This document shows positions 1-5,173 of a stretch of DNA of 5,596 nucleotides, piece by piece. Position 1 is the stretch's first letter. Each line of letters begins with the position of its first letter. The stretch spans positions 1-5,596 of the forward strand of contig CAZQLD010000028.1 of the NCBI GenBank assembly GCA_964594115.1. Reading direction: 5' to 3'. The position numbers were made by a program, and so were the translations under genes. The notes below the pieces were generated by a model that saw nothing but the letters and a program-made list of their open reading frames with translations, made no database searches and had not been told where the DNA came from. The DNA comes from MFWN01 sp964594115 (GTDB lineage: Archaea > Nanobdellota > Nanobdellia > Pacearchaeales > GW2011-AR1).

Positions 1-48
1 ATCTGTCTCATGAGCAGAAGGTCGGGAGTTCAATTCTCCCCAGAGCCA
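1..48 (+). tRNA. tRNA-Met (anticodon CAU), 5' part outside window
   Basis: This is the 3' portion of a tRNA. The anticodon stem (2-6 with 14-18) encloses the 7-base loop CTCATGA with anticodon CAU at 9-11. A 5-base variable loop follows, then a T arm (24-28 with 36-40, loop TTCAATT), the 3' acceptor strand CAGAGCC (41-47) and discriminator A48. CCA is not encoded. The anticodon stem lacks the three consecutive G-C pairs typical of initiator tRNA, so this is an elongator Met tRNA, or possibly an Ile2 tRNA whose C34 is modified to read AUA. Deciding needs the missing D arm and acceptor 5' strand. Base 37 is G (position 12), which is unusual for a CAU tRNA. Confidence 0.9.
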
Positions 49-61
49 TAATACCAAGAAA

Positions 62-493
62 ATGCCAACATTAAAAGAAACTATAGACTCAGACCATGGA
101 GTAACACTACAAGAAACTAACTCAAAAACCCGCTTATTAAGTGAAAAAAGGCAGTTAGGCAAGAATCATAGACTTGAAATTGAAATAGTCAGGACAATTC
201 TTCCTGAGAAAATAGACCCAATTGGAGAATACTCTCCTGTCTTTGTTAAAGTCATAGAAACAGAAGGGAATGAAATATACAAAGATTATTATGTTTTTAC
301 TTGCGATAGGGAAGGGATAAAATGTGTCGGGCATCTTACTAGTACTTTTAGAAATGGAGGGTGGACAAGAGAAATGGGGGAAAGGGATTATGAAGAACTA
401 AAAGAATTTGGAATAAATTTGCCTGAATTAGTATATAGAAAAGTTATTTCTAAACCCACTAGTTCCATAATAAAATACTCACATGATAATTAA
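62..493 (+). CDS. hypothetical protein, 143 aa
   Basis: I do not recognise this protein. It has no signal peptide, membrane segment or obvious catalytic motif. The first ~35 residues are polar and probably disordered. Residues ~37-80 alternate hydrophobic and charged residues like beta strands (LEIEIVRTI, VFVKVIE, DYYVFTC). Two cysteines (C81, C88) lie in a CDREGIKC segment, a spacing that could bind a metal or form a disulfide. Residues 108-128 look helical. The ATG is 13 bases after the tRNA 3' end. No ribosome-binding site or TATA box sits at the usual distance (that distance falls inside the tRNA), so the gene is probably co-transcribed with the tRNA and freed by tRNA 3' processing. It is followed 2 bases later by a small cysteine-rich gene, suggesting a two-gene unit. 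Composition matches its neighbours. Confidence 0.75.
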   Translation: MPTLKETIDSDHGVTLQETNSKTRLLSEKRQLGKNHRLEIEIVRTILPEKIDPIGEYSPVFVKVIETEGNEIYKDYYVFTCDREGIKCVGHLTSTFRNGGWTREMGERDYEELKEFGINLPELVYRKVISKPTSSIIKYSHDN

Positions 494-495
494 AA

Positions 496-699
496 ATGGC
501 TGAATGCAAAAAACAACAAAACAAAAAAAACTGCAACTGCACATATCCTTGTGAAAGAAAAGGTATTTGTTGCGACTGTTTAAAATATCATCTCTCAAGA
601 AAAGAGCTTCCAGCTTGTTGTTTCCCAGATGATATAGAGGCAACATATGACAGAAGCTTTGAGAATTTTGCTAAATTAGTTGAACAAGGAAAAATTTAA
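496..699 (+). CDS. small cysteine-rich protein, DUF6485-like
   Basis: This 67-aa protein has nine cysteines (C4, C13, C15, C19, C25, C26, C28, C41, C42) and H32. They are arranged as CNC, then CTYPC, a GICCDC segment, a YH pair and PACC, ending in a TYDRSFENF helix. This order (CxC-TYxxC-RKGxCCxC-YH-LPxC-FP-TYDRS) is what I remember of DUF6485, a family of ~65-aa proteins of unknown function found in anaerobic bacteria and archaea. The family name is from memory and unchecked. The cysteine pattern suggests one or two structural zinc sites or an iron-sulfur site; that is inference. The protein is soluble, without signal or membrane segment. The start codon lies 2 bases after the previous stop with no ribosome-binding site, so translation is probably coupled to the upstream gene. 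Confidence 0.8.
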   Translation: MAECKKQQNKKNCNCTYPCERKGICCDCLKYHLSRKELPACCFPDDIEATYDRSFENFAKLVEQGKI

Positions 700-702
700 A
701 AT
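694..702 (+). promoter_or_regulatory. TATA-like box for the cyclophilin gene
   Basis: ATTTAAAAT is centred about 26 bases upstream of the ATG at 724. It follows a purine-rich stretch (686-694) that could serve as a TFB recognition element. The spacing predicts transcription starting at or next to the ATG, i.e. a leaderless mRNA. The box overlaps the stop codon of the preceding gene. Confidence 0.5.
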
Positions 703-723
703 CTCTAAAATTCTTCATAAATT

Positions 724-1287
724 ATGAAAACCAAAGCAATAATTTTTATAATAGCAATTCTTGCTTTAATCGCAATAGGATATAAAATGACTGGAAATGT
801 AATAAAAACAGGAACAAGAGTTAAATTACAAACAAATATGGGAGATATTGTTATTGAGCTATATGATAATATGCCTATAACAGCAGGTAATTTTGAAAAC
901 CTTGTTAAACAAGGAGTTTATGATGGGGTTATTTTCCACAGAGTAATTGATAATTTTATGATTCAAGGAGGAGATCCAACAGGAACTGGAATGGGAAATG
1001 CAAACATACCAACTATTGAAGATGAATTCGTCAAAGGGAGTTCTAATTTAAAATACACAATAGCAATGGCAAATAGAGGTCCTAATACAGGTTCAAGCCA
1101 GTTTTTTATTAATCTTGTGGATAATACTTATCTTGATTGGGACAAACCTCCTGCAACAAGTAAGCACCCTGTTTTTGGAAAAGTAGTTGAAGGAATGGAT
1201 GTTGTTGATAAAATAGGAAAAGCACAAACAGATGCTAGTGGCAGACCTGCAGAAAGAGTTATCATAGAAAAAGCTGAAATTATTTAA
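724..1287 (+). CDS. membrane-anchored cyclophilin-type peptidyl-prolyl isomerase
   Basis: Cyclophilins catalyse cis-trans isomerisation of X-Pro bonds and help protein folding. Residues 5-19 form one hydrophobic N-terminal segment, followed by MTGNVIK and a compact cyclophilin domain (~33-187). With no cysteine lipobox, I infer a signal anchor with the enzyme outside the membrane. Visible active-site residues, by comparison with human CypA, are R73 (FHRVI), F78, M79 and Q81 (FMIQGGDPTG), A116 and N117 (AMANRGPNTGSSQFF), F128, L137 and H148. The CypA tryptophan position (W121) is Y136 here, a common change in prokaryotic cyclophilins that usually lowers cyclosporin affinity. A short insertion lies at 139-146 before KHPVFGKV. 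Length and motifs are complete. The gene probably has its own leaderless promoter and converges on the HIT gene, overlapping it by 4 bases. Confidence 0.95.
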   Translation: MKTKAIIFIIAILALIAIGYKMTGNVIKTGTRVKLQTNMGDIVIELYDNMPITAGNFENLVKQGVYDGVIFHRVIDNFMIQGGDPTGTGMGNANIPTIEDEFVKGSSNLKYTIAMANRGPNTGSSQFFINLVDNTYLDWDKPPATSKHPVFGKVVEGMDVVDKIGKAQTDASGRPAERVIIEKAEII

Positions 1288-1742
1288 TCTCTAATTTTCT
1301 TAGCAACTCTTTCTAATTCTTTATCATCTGCAGGTTTAGAATCATGAGAAGAAATATATCCTTCATAATTTTCAAAATAAGTATCAATCTTAGATATCCT
1401 TTTTTTCCATTCTTTTCCAGAAGTTCCATGCATAGGAAATAATTTAGCATGCATATGATCTACTCCAAATCCCTCAAAGATCATTCCTGTTCTTCCAACA
1501 TCTTCATATTTTGAATCAATTAATTTAGCGACATTTTTAACAGCAATAATTAATTCTTTTAATACCTCTTCAGGCAAATCAAAAGCATAACTTGGATAAT
1601 GTTTTTTAGTTGCAACAACAGAAAATCCCTCTGTATTTGGATTTCTAGATAAAAAAGCTAAATGTTTTTCATCTTCCCAAATCTTATAGCAGGGAATCTC
1701 CCCCCTCACAATCTTACAAAAAGTACAATCTTTTTCTGCCAT
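1284..1742 (-). CDS. HIT-family protein (histidine-triad nucleotide-binding/hydrolase)
   Basis: The 152-aa protein starts DCTFCKIVRGEIP, the classic Hint/HIT opening with CxxC (C6, C9), part of a probable zinc site; H48 (KKHYPSY) may contribute. The histidine triad lies in GVDHMHAKLFPMHG: H96 and H98 match the first two His of HxHxHxx, and H98 would be the nucleophile. The third His is K100. Family members hydrolyse or transfer nucleoside monophosphates; the substrate here cannot be told. The C-terminal ~45 residues are charged and helical. An upstream in-frame TTG (1757) would add five residues, but I chose the ATG at 1742 because a TATA box lies 25 bases upstream of it, the leaderless spacing. 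The gene ends inside the cyclophilin stop codon. The enzyme is cytosolic and predicted stand-alone. Confidence 0.92.
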   Translation of the reverse strand: MAEKDCTFCKIVRGEIPCYKIWEDEKHLAFLSRNPNTEGFSVVATKKHYPSYAFDLPEEVLKELIIAVKNVAKLIDSKYEDVGRTGMIFEGFGVDHMHAKLFPMHGTSGKEWKKRISKIDTYFENYEGYISSHDSKPADDKELERVAKKIRD

Positions 1743-1745
1743 AAG

Positions 1746-1755
1746 TATTAAAAAC
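1746..1755 (+). promoter_or_regulatory. possible TATA box of tRNA-Ala
   Basis: TATTAAAAAC ends 26 bases before the mature tRNA-Ala 5' end. The same TTAAAAAC string occurs at a similar distance upstream of tRNA-Cys on the other strand. Placement implies a short 5' leader removed by RNase P. It lies within the HIT leader, so the two divergent promoters interleave. Confidence 0.35.
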
Positions 1756-1761
1756 AAACAT

Positions 1762-1772
1762 TATTTATAAAA
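1762..1772 (-). promoter_or_regulatory. TATA box of the HIT gene
   Basis: On the minus strand this reads TTTTATAAATA, centred 25 bases before the ATG at 1742. It supports a leaderless transcript and decides the start codon in favour of 1742 over the TTG at 1757. The core TTTATAAA is near-palindromic, but on the plus strand it is too close (about 13 bases) to the tRNA-Ala 5' end to be that gene's normal TATA box. Confidence 0.6.
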
Positions 1773-1780
1773 CTAATGCT

Positions 1781-1851
1781 GGGCCCATAGTTTAGTGGTA
1801 AAACACGAGGCTGGCAGTCTTGAGATCCGAGTTCGATTCTCGGTGGGTCCA
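1781..1851 (+). tRNA. tRNA-Ala (anticodon GGC)
   Basis: A complete 71-nt cloverleaf is visible. The acceptor stem is 1781-1787 with 1844-1850, the D stem GTTT/AAAC, and the anticodon stem 1806-1810 with 1818-1822. The loop CTGGCAG carries anticodon GGC at 1813-1815. The variable loop is 4 nt, the T arm is 1827-1831 with 1839-1843 (loop TTCGATT), and the discriminator is A1851. The third acceptor pair is G1783-U1848, the G3-U70 wobble that is the universal alanine identity element, which confirms the assignment. There is no intron and no encoded CCA. Confidence 0.95.
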
Positions 1852-1872
1852 TTTATATTAAACTTAAAATAA

Positions 1873-1886
1873 GCGGAGCAATCTGC
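1873..1886 (+). other. small hairpin with GNRA-type loop downstream of tRNA-Ala
   Basis: GCGGA-GCAA-TCTGC forms a 5-bp stem (one G-U) closed by a GCAA tetraloop, 21 bases after tRNA-Ala. It is the only GC-rich island in the AT-rich gap before the beta-helix gene's 3' end. It may be a 3'-end stabilising or termination element for either converging transcript. A chance occurrence is possible. Confidence 0.3.
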
Positions 1887-1898
1887 CATTAAAGAGAA

Positions 1899-3158
1899 TT
1901 ATTCTGTTAAGATGAAATAATCTTCAGAATTAAGCCCATTAGGATCCCAAACATGAGTTAAAGTTATTCTATCTTTTTCTGCAGTTATTGTGCAGGGAGC
2001 AAATTCTTCTTTTATTACTCCACGATTTATATAGCTGATTAAAGGAATTTCTGTAGTTTTTCCATCTGCTAAAGTTCTTGTCCTAGCTTCTAAACTTCCT
2101 CGTTTGTCATAGACGCTTATTACTGCATTCACAACAGGTTTTCCTGAAGAATCTTGAACATAGGAATGATAAGACCAACTTCTAATTAGGGAAGAACCTT
2201 CATATATTTCCTCTACAAAATCAGAAGTAAAAGAACCCCAATTATTAGTATTCAAGAATATATTATTTGTTGAATTATTATTTAAATAAACATCTACAAA
2301 GTTGTTACCGTCTAAAATACTATTTTTTACTGTGTTATTATTTGACCCTGACATCTTTAATCCGTTTCCGCCATTACCCCATAATGTTACATTTTCCAAA
2401 GTATTATTATTAGAACCAGCAATAAGAGAAACTGCATCCTCACTACAATCTCCTGCTGTAATCCTTTCTATTTTATTATTTGAACTTGACTTGAGATAGA
2501 TCCCATAACGATCAAAAAAACCACCAATATCAGATATAATGTTTTCAGAACAGGATTCAAAAAATATTCCGTATTCATTAGCAAATTCATGAATCTTATT
2601 TATTTTATTATTCTTATTATTTGTTAAATATATCCCCCATCGGAAACCTATTATAAAACCCCCGTTACTAATTGTAACATTATCATGCTTATCTACATAT
2701 ATTCCATAGTCTTTTTTACCAATACCATCTCCAATTATGTTTTTATTGTTTAAATTAAGTTTTATTCCATTGGCTTGTATTTCAAAACAAGTTCCATCTG
2801 TTTCCACGTCATTTTGTTGAATATAGAGAGCATTAGGCTCATCTAAACATCCGCATTCATAAACAGGAATAATTTTTCTGCCTTCTTTTTCTGCAAGCCA
2901 GTAATCTGCAAACTCGGCAAAATCTCTAAAATCAACTATCCCATCTCCATTAAAATCTGTTCTTAATGCTTGTTCCTGATTTTGAGCAGGAAAATAATCT
3001 GATTCATCTGCTTTAACAGCATTTACTGAACTTAAAAAACTTGATATAAGAAGCATAAAAGGAGCCACTATTCTTGCTGCTTTTTGTCTCCAAGAAATAT
3101 CATTATTATTCTGTCTTCTTTTTACTTCTACTTTCTGGACTTTATTTTCTAAACTCAT
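1899..3158 (-). CDS. secreted right-handed beta-helix surface protein with a dockerin-type calcium loop
   Basis: This 419-aa protein has an unusually long polar N-region (1-29), a hydrophobic signal core (~30-46) and a likely cleavage after VKA50. A single EF-hand/dockerin-type loop follows, DFNGDGIVDFRD (68-79; ligands D68, N70, D72, D76, D79). Next comes a cysteine-containing segment (C102, C104, C124) ending GTCFEI, and then a parallel beta-helix. Seven rungs begin near residues 152, 175, 197, 219, 242, 266 and 289, 22-24 residues apart, each with a G-I-Y-L-like strand and Asn-rich turns (SNNNT). This is the NosD/PbH1 architecture. Residues ~310-419 are beta-rich; VQDSSGKPVVNAVISVYD resembles a carboxypeptidase-regulatory-like (Ig-type) domain. 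There is no C-terminal membrane anchor. I infer an exported structural, adhesive or glycan-binding protein rather than an enzyme. AAAGGA lies just before the ATG, one of few Shine-Dalgarno-like sites here. Confidence 0.85.
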   Translation of the reverse strand: MSLENKVQKVEVKRRQNNNDISWRQKAARIVAPFMLLISSFLSSVNAVKADESDYFPAQNQEQALRTDFNGDGIVDFRDFAEFADYWLAEKEGRKIIPVYECGCLDEPNALYIQQNDVETDGTCFEIQANGIKLNLNNKNIIGDGIGKKDYGIYVDKHDNVTISNGGFIIGFRWGIYLTNNKNNKINKIHEFANEYGIFFESCSENIISDIGGFFDRYGIYLKSSSNNKIERITAGDCSEDAVSLIAGSNNNTLENVTLWGNGGNGLKMSGSNNNTVKNSILDGNNFVDVYLNNNSTNNIFLNTNNWGSFTSDFVEEIYEGSSLIRSWSYHSYVQDSSGKPVVNAVISVYDKRGSLEARTRTLADGKTTEIPLISYINRGVIKEEFAPCTITAEKDRITLTHVWDPNGLNSEDYFILTE

Positions 3159-3186
3159 TTTTCCTTTAATCTTCTAAATATTACCT

Positions 3187-3215
3187 AAATATACTGTAGA
3201 AAAAGCATATTTAAA
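3187..3215 (-). promoter_or_regulatory. probable promoter region of the beta-helix gene
   Basis: Two TATA-like strings lie on the minus strand upstream of the ATG at 3158: AGTATATTTA (about 33 bases upstream) and TTTAAATAT (about 53 bases upstream). Either gives a short 5' leader of roughly 7-27 nt containing the AAAGGA ribosome-binding-like site. This gene is therefore probably leadered, unlike its neighbours. The sequence does not decide which box is used. Confidence 0.35.
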
Positions 3216-3371
3216 CATTATTATTCTTTAGCATACTACTTAAGAGTATTTTTCATTATAAGTGTGGCTTTTTTGGGTTCTGTTGAGTCTACAGATGAAT
3301 AAAATTAAAAACACTTAACTTGCCTTCCTAAGAGCCTAAAATGTTAAAAATCATATAAAAAGCATTCAAAT
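3216..3371. other. intergenic region with nested inverted repeats, no gene seen
   Basis: No open frame of useful length lies between the beta-helix promoter and the glyS terminator region. The stretch contains TAAGTGT (3259-3265) and its exact complement ACACTTA (3311-3317), 45 bases apart. Between them is a 5-bp hairpin with a 7-base loop (TCTGT 3279-3283, ACAGA 3291-3295). This could be a small structured RNA on either strand, but I found no convincing tRNA fold or C/D- or H/ACA-box set. Confidence 0.3.
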
Positions 3372-3405
3372 ACCAAATAAAACAAGTCTTCTAAAAAGGT
3401 TTGGT
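3372..3405 (-). terminator. putative terminator of glyS
   Basis: Immediately after the TGA stop the minus strand reads ACCAAA, then a T-rich stretch with a run of five Ts, then TTTGGT. The ends can form a 6-bp stem with a long loop, followed by further T-runs (to about 3345). T-rich tracts are the usual archaeal termination signal; the stem may be incidental. Confidence 0.35.
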
Positions 3406-5115
3406 TCATTTTTTTCTTGTCTCAACTAATTTACCAGTTTTTTCAAACTCAATCTCCTGATTAATCAGTTTTTTCAAAACCTGTTTTAAATCTGCTATCT
3501 TAACTCTAATTTGTTTTGTTGTATCTCTGTCCCTGATTGTAACATCCTTACTTTTCTCAGTTTTATCATCAATAGTTATACAATAAGGCGTCCCTATCTC
3601 GTCATTTCTTGCATATCTCCTTCCTATACTCCCAGACTTATCATAAACAACATTAAATTCTTTTTTCAAGCCCTTAACAATATCTTCTGCTATCTTAACA
3701 TACTTATCTTGCTTGACAATTGGAAAAACAGCAGCTTTTATTGGAGCTAGTTTTGGAGGAATTTTCAAAACAATATTCTGCCTTTTAGAATCATAAGAAT
3801 ATGCTTTAGTCAAAACAGCAAGAAATACTCTTTCTATTCCAAAAGTTGGCTCAATTACTTTTGGAATAACTTTTTTTCCAGTTTTATCATCATAAATTTC
3901 CATGCTCTGTTTGCTTTCCTTTGCATGCTGTGTTAAGTCATACTGCCCCCTATCTGCTATGCCTGCAATCTCATTACTGCCAAAAACATATTCATAATCA
4001 ATATCAAAAGTTGCAGAAGAATAATGGCTCAACTCATCTTTTGTATGCTCTCTTACTCTTATCTCTGTTAATCCTAAACTACTAAACCATAAAATCTGCT
4101 CAGCCAGCCAGTAACCATGCCACTCCCCTAATCTCTTTTCTTTAATCATCTGAGAGATTGTTGTCTCTCGCAAATCCTCTTTACCCTTTTTTTGAGTTTC
4201 TGCATCTAATAATTGTAATTTAACTTTTAACTGCTTGTTGCTCAATAAATTACATTTTTTTTCTTCAGGGTGAATAAAAAATTCAAACTCTCCAATATGA
4301 AATTCCCTGCTTCTAAACAAAAAATCCCTAGGAGAAATCTCATTTCTAAAGCATCTTCCAATCTGTGCAATTCCAAATGGCAATTGCATTCTTGAAGTCT
4401 GCTGGATTAATTTAAAGTCCATAAACATTCCCTGTGCAGTCTCGCCTCTTAAATAACTATCTTCTGCATCTACAGCTCCAACTTTTGTTTTAAACATTAA
4501 ATTAAATTTTCCTAAATTTTCATAATCTCCACCACAAGAACATTTTATTTTTCCTAGCTCATTTTCATCTAATTTATTTATTTTTCCACATTTTTTGCAT
4601 TTAGCAAAAATATCTGCAAAACTATCTAAATGCCCAGAAGCTTTCCATGTTCTTGGATGGCTGATAACACTTGCCTCCATTCCAAGCATGTCTTCCCTAG
4701 ATTTAACAAAAAAATCCCACCAATCATTTTTAATATTATTAAATAACTCAACACCTAAAGGACCAAAATCCCAAAATCCTGCAAACCCCCCATATAAATC
4801 AGAACTCCTAAATACAAACCCTTTTTTCTTACAAAAATTAGCAATATCTTCAATTGTTAAAATTGAGCCTGTTTTCCCTTCAATTGATAAAATTGAGCCT
4901 GTTTTAACCTTAATATCTTTGCCTTTTACATTAGTAGTTTTCGCAGCCTTTGGCTTCTCTAAGCCCTTAATTATGCCTCTAGCCTTCTTCTCAGCTTCTT
5001 TTTTATCCTTGCCAAGATAAGCAATATTCTTGCTTATAACCTTCCCCCCTTTTCTAATAGCTTTATTCAAATAATAATACTCCTTGCCTTTAATCTTCTT
5101 TTTTACAATATACAT
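3406..5115 (-). CDS. glyS: glycyl-tRNA synthetase, bacterial-type alpha2 class II, with N-terminal extension
   Basis: It charges tRNA-Gly with glycine in the cytosol. The class II core starts near residue 85: YGGFAGFWDFGPLG (108-121); motif 1 region GMEASVISHPRTWKASGH (145-162); a zinc-type knuckle (C173, C176, C192, C194); RGETAQGMF (223-231); motif 2 FRNEISPRDF...REF (257-272); a helical insert (~285-330); GEWHGYWLAEQ (330-340); REHTKDELSHYS (355-366); motif 3 IEPTFGIERV with R429. The anticodon-binding domain follows (~457-555: APIKAAVFP, GSIGRRYARNDEIGTP). The wording matches Thermus/Bacillus-like GlyRS more than the usual archaeal/eukaryal form, suggesting transfer. Residues 1-~52 are an extra basic module (KGKEYYYL, KVISKNIAYLGK) like the N-termini of some IS1634-type transposases and Fic proteins; 53-90 is a linker with a duplication. 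The start is fixed by a TATA box 25 bases upstream. Confidence 0.95.
   Translation of the reverse strand: MYIVKKKIKGKEYYYLNKAIRKGGKVISKNIAYLGKDKKEAEKKARGIIKGLEKPKAAKTTNVKGKDIKVKTGSILSIEGKTGSILTIEDIANFCKKKGFVFRSSDLYGGFAGFWDFGPLGVELFNNIKNDWWDFFVKSREDMLGMEASVISHPRTWKASGHLDSFADIFAKCKKCGKINKLDENELGKIKCSCGGDYENLGKFNLMFKTKVGAVDAEDSYLRGETAQGMFMDFKLIQQTSRMQLPFGIAQIGRCFRNEISPRDFLFRSREFHIGEFEFFIHPEEKKCNLLSNKQLKVKLQLLDAETQKKGKEDLRETTISQMIKEKRLGEWHGYWLAEQILWFSSLGLTEIRVREHTKDELSHYSSATFDIDYEYVFGSNEIAGIADRGQYDLTQHAKESKQSMEIYDDKTGKKVIPKVIEPTFGIERVFLAVLTKAYSYDSKRQNIVLKIPPKLAPIKAAVFPIVKQDKYVKIAEDIVKGLKKEFNVVYDKSGSIGRRYARNDEIGTPYCITIDDKTEKSKDVTIRDRDTTKQIRVKIADLKQVLKKLINQEIEFEKTGKLVETRKK
4846..4905 (-). repeat. 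30-bp tandem duplication inside the glyS linker
   Basis: Two adjacent 30-bp units (4846-4875 and 4876-4905) match at 27 of 30 positions. They encode KTGSILSIEG (residues 71-80) and KTGSILTIED (81-90), ten codons each, so the frame is kept. The second copy leads into the first helix of the synthetase core. Confidence 0.9.
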
Positions 5116-5135
5116 AAATTACCCACTACAAATAA

Positions 5136-5150
5136 CTTTATAAACCTTTC
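5136..5150 (-). promoter_or_regulatory. TATA box and BRE-like element of glyS
   Basis: On the minus strand GAAAGG is followed directly by TTTATAAAG, centred about 25 bases before the ATG at 5115. This is the best archaeal promoter in the window: a purine-rich TFB element plus TATA box with leaderless spacing. It supports the long GlyRS N-terminus as the true start. Confidence 0.7.
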
Positions 5151-5164
5151 GTTAGGCACTACTC

Positions 5165-5173
5165 AAAGAAAAA
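5165..5173 (-). terminator. oligo-T terminator of tRNA-Cys
   Basis: Starting with discriminator U73, the minus strand reads TTTTTCTTT. This is a simple T-run of the kind that ends archaeal RNA polymerase transcripts, placed directly at the tRNA 3' end and just upstream of the glyS promoter. Confidence 0.5.

Noticed and set aside
1743..1757. Upstream TTG start for the HIT protein
   Set aside because: It would add five residues (MFLIL) and sits too close to the TATA box; the ATG at 1742 has the 25-base leaderless spacing.
2302..2499. Plus-strand 65-aa open frame inside the beta-helix gene
   Set aside because: It is antisense to well-formed beta-helix rungs and has no protein-like features; a shadow of the real gene.
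3279..3295. tRNA anticodon arm in the intergenic region
   Set aside because: A 5-bp stem with 7-base loop exists, but no D arm, T arm or acceptor stem can be built around it.
3511..3750. Plus-strand 79-aa open frame inside glyS
   Set aside because: Antisense to the anticodon-binding domain, with no promoter or recognisable product.
4595..5020. Plus-strand 141-aa open frame inside glyS
   Set aside because: It lies opposite the zinc-knuckle and N-terminal part of an unambiguous glycyl-tRNA synthetase; its openness reflects AT-rich codon use.
5000..5115. Transposase remnant fused upstream of glyS
   Set aside because: Only the small N-terminal module resembles transposases; there are no DDE-type residues, inverted repeats or target duplications, and the promoter and reading frame are intact.
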